Below are positions 60,815-64,000 of a stretch of DNA of 64,000 nt, piece after piece (within the stretch, counting starts at the first letter, position 1; every line of letters starts with the position of its first letter). The stretch comes from Melanocharis versteri (lineage: Eukaryota; Chordata; Aves; Passeriformes; Melanocharitidae). The stretch lies in assembly GCA_013397845.1 (NCBI GenBank), contig VZTG01006781.1:1681592-1745591 (forward strand), in the 5' to 3' direction. Position numbers and translations under genes: made by a program. The notes beneath the pieces are model-generated. The model worked only from the letters and a program-made list of their open reading frames with translations. It did no database searches and was not told the origin of the DNA.

Positions 60815-63800
60815 AAGTTGTTTGGCAGCAGCTTCCAGATGAACTAAAAATCACACACAGCAAAAATAGCAAGGGTGTATTTGCCAGCTGAGAGTGGCCA
60901 CGTGCCAAGTTTGAGGTCTTAAAAATTAACTGCTTTTGAACTATACAAGAACAACAACAACAAAGATCTCTTATTTAAGCTCAAAAGATTTTTCATGCCT
61001 ATCTAAGCTACTAATGAGGAAAAAGGAGGAAAGAAAGAGACAATATCTTCAGGCTGAGGCTGAGAATCAGAAGAGTCAACCCCTAAGCAATATGTTTGAT
61101 TATATATTAATATTAGGGGCTTAATTACACTAAACAAAAATGAAGCATCCATTTAAACTTCCCTGATAAATAATTCACACACATACGGACAGAAACCGAA
61201 GGAGCTCTCGCATATCCCTACTCAAACCACCCCTCAAAAGCAGTTTTTAGGCAGATCCTCTCAGGTCCAAGAATACCAAGGATCAATGAGAGCATTCCCC
61301 AACAATTTAGTGTCTGAAAACCTGCTTGGAAATCAGCCCTCACGAAACTTCACATTTGCCAATTTTTTTGTGCTTATTATACACTTCTATTTAAACGCAA
61401 AGAAGTACCTGTGCAACATTCAGTGCCTTACTTCCAAAGACTAAGGGCAGTGTCAAAAGCTGATACCTTTCCAATGTAAGAACTTGTACCGAGTCACACA
61501 GGAATTCCAAACACAGCTTAGGAACCAGGAGCTGGGCTTTCTTTTTTCTGCTCCTTCTCTCCACCATTTTTTTCTTCTTTTATAGCTACAAATTACTTAC
61601 CTATATTTTTACATTTACATTATAGAATTATGACATTATGTTTATACATGTGCCCTTCAGAAGCCTAAACTTCAGAAAATGGATATCATAAATGCTCAAA
61701 TCAAGGCAGAAGTATGGCTTGAAATATGGAAAGCTACTGAAAATTTTTATTGTGATTTTTTCCCCTTATAAGCAAAAGCACCATTTATCTATCATATATA
61801 AACAAAAAATTTTAACATCTTGAATTGCTGACCCAATACAAGAATTCCTAGCAGCTTCTCTTATAAAGGATGTTGCAGAGCCCCTTCCATTTCTACTTTC
61901 AGTAAATTTTTCAAGCATTCAAGACAACATTTTGGATGCTCAGCTGTGATTACTTTGCTAAAATGTAATGCTACATACATTAACGAGTTTAATTCTTGGA
62001 ATGCAAAAATGGTTTCTCTTTCTTTTTAGCCATAATTTGACAGTGAAAATTGCGAATTTACCTCTCTGCCAAAATAAGTTTACCTCCCAACCAAACAGGG
62101 CGTTTCTTCCACAGAAAACCATGAATGACTAAACTATGAAAAATGAAAGTTGGCAGGTAGCCTTTCTGAACTTATGTGCTTCCTGACCCTGCCAGAGAGA
62201 GTTAAGCTAGGTCAATATGCAAGTGGGAGAGGAAGGAAAGGATGGGGTGATTCCAGAAGTGCAGTCTCCTTTCTCCGCAGCCAGCGGCAAAGCAGTGCTC
62301 CTACAACACATTTTTGAAGATCACTGTGTTGGAGCTGTTTGCGATAGTCAAATATTTCATTTTTCACTTTCATGAGCCCAGAGATGCAAGCGCGGGTGCC
62401 CAAGCCAGCTTCCACTCTGCCTGGATTTCTCTAGCACATAGTTGATATTCTGCTCAAAAATGATGTGCATGTTGCAACTGCACGACCTACCCCAGCACTG
62501 GCTGCATTTCAAAACTAAGCAACAGGAGACATCTCAAAAACCCAGTGATGTGAAGCTTCAGCAGGCCTTGACAGCTTCTGTTTTTGGACAGCTTTCAAAT
62601 GCAAGGTTCCTGGTCATACCCTGGAAAAGAGAGTGGATGAACTCTGGAAGTAAAATTCTTTCCTTTCCTTAACCTTCTCCCCCTGTTACAGCATATACAG
62701 GGTGTCTTCTCCTCTCCCTTCCTATTTAAATTGAGATTTCTATCCCTTAAATATCTACTTCACAAACACACATGACTTTTCAGCACATCCCTGCCTCCTC
62801 CAGCTCTGACACCCACTTCATCGCAAGCATGACACAGACGTTTAAGGCAAGAGTATACGGGTGCGGTGGGGACAAGAGGCACACCCTGAATCTCACAAGC
62901 AGGATGGAGACCTGCTCCTGAGATCCTTTTTCCCCTAATCGTGAAGGACTACATCCCAGAAAGCTTTCAGAGCCTTTCAGAAATGGCATAGGGCTGCCCA
63001 CCACTCAGAAGTCAAAGGAACATTTTGATTTCCCACATAACTGACTTGACCCATGTTGCCCACTTTGTCAGCTGATTTGGTTGTCACTTTTAATTACGTA
63101 TTTGCTGTGGAGAAGGAAAACAAGACTTTGCTCTCACACATCTCTGGTCCTGTCATATCAGAGCACTTCTCTATTAGCCTGTGCTTACCTAGGCTGCAAG
63201 CTAAATATTCAGAGGAATTTTTTCTTCAGGGTTGTACCTCCTCAATAGCTCAGTATCTCCTAGCAGCATACACATCTAATGAAATTAATGAGATGGTTTG
63301 GAAGTTGCCTGTGAGAAAGCTAGAATCTCCCCAATTAAAACTTGCTGAACTGGGACTGTGGTGAGTTACGACCAATGTGGAAACTGCCACTACTTGCAAT
63401 GCAACCTTCTTTCATTAATGTAAATGCATACATTTGAACCATAGGCTTTATTACCAGGAACAATTGCATAAGCAGAACATTTCACTCTTATTCACTGCCT
63501 CAACTGAAACTACCTAAAGAAGTAAGAAATTTCTTACAGCAGGTCAGCATCTAGAGAAGCTCTATACCCCCATCATGCAACTTAATAAATGTTAGGAAAC
63601 AAGAAATAAGTAACATGAAGATATAATTTATGGAAGAGGATTATAATCTTCTCTCTTCACTATTCTCTCAAAGAGTGTCTCCATGTATCTAGGGGCCACG
63701 GACCTCAAAGTACTGTAGCAACTTGCAGGTCAACATTTCCAAGGCTTGGCCACCTCAGACAGAAATTTAACCTTCTAAAAAGGCACCACCACACTTGTTT

Positions 63801-64000
63801 TGTGTTTAGCAAGTCCCTGGAAAGCCATCCTTATTATAACATAGAATAACCATGGCTAAATATGGTTTTGAGATTAATTTAGGACATGTTTCCCAATATT
63901 TTCCCCCAACTCTGCTCCTGAGTAGTGTGAAAGAGATGTATGTATATTATCTTCAGCTCGGTTGTGCCAATATGGTGACTCTTGCCTCCTCTACAGCTCC
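60815..64000. other. Unannotated AT-rich DNA to the end of the window
   Basis: A short (AAC)n microsatellite lies at about 60949-60964. Frames do not exceed 103 codons (63053-63364, plus) and none is recognised. No repeat family was identified. Confidence 0.5.

Noticed and set aside
63053..63364. Plus-strand frame of 103 codons near the window end
   Set aside because: No domain, no splice or promoter context, ordinary AT-rich surroundings.

Overview
This window looks like non-coding nuclear DNA from an amniote, most likely a bird (possibly another sauropsid). The base composition is AT-rich with few CpGs. Reading frames are short, none exceeds 162 codons, and none is recognisable as a host protein. 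The identifiable repeats are old, heavily mutated CR1/L3-type LINE pieces and MIR or tRNA-derived SINE pieces. No young, dense repeats of the kind usual in mammals or lizards were seen. The placement as bird rests on repeat type and sparsity recalled from family consensus sequences. No database search was run.

Layout. 1-5 kb: unannotated DNA with a probable MIR (about 1.33-1.49 kb) and a CR1 piece (4.93-5.15 kb). 5.9-6.1 kb: a small CpG-rich patch. 7.5-8.6 kb: an A-rich simple repeat, a pyrimidine-rich stretch and a CR1-like 3' end. 8.6-14.4 kb: nothing recognised apart from paired C and G runs at 10.3 kb. 16.0-16.9 kb: the most distinctive protein-level signal, a decayed Ty3/gypsy-type reverse transcriptase with a visible YLDD core. 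17.4-22.1 kb: two further minus-strand CR1 relics and two MIR relics. 27.16-27.19 kb: a perfect 19-bp tandem duplication framed by good splice-site sequences. 30.6-31.1 kb: the longest reading frame, in a CpG-richer patch. 32.0-33.0 kb: a pair of identical 12-bp palindromes, SINE tails and a sequence with the look of a conserved enhancer. 34.9-35.9 kb: MIR and another enhancer-like stretch. 38.2 kb: a possible terminal exon on the minus strand. 40.6-42.2 kb: SINE pieces around a 38-base assembly gap. 48.7-50.8 kb: an enhancer-like stretch and a G-quadruplex candidate. 51.5-53.3 kb: the longest CR1 relic. 57.4 kb: a clear MIR. The remainder is plain.

No gene, operon, RNA gene or CRISPR array can be supported. 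The likely biology is a gene desert or large intron holding scattered regulatory elements among ancient transposon fossils. The best leads are the gypsy-type fossil, the duplicated POU-type palindrome and the two exon-like signals.
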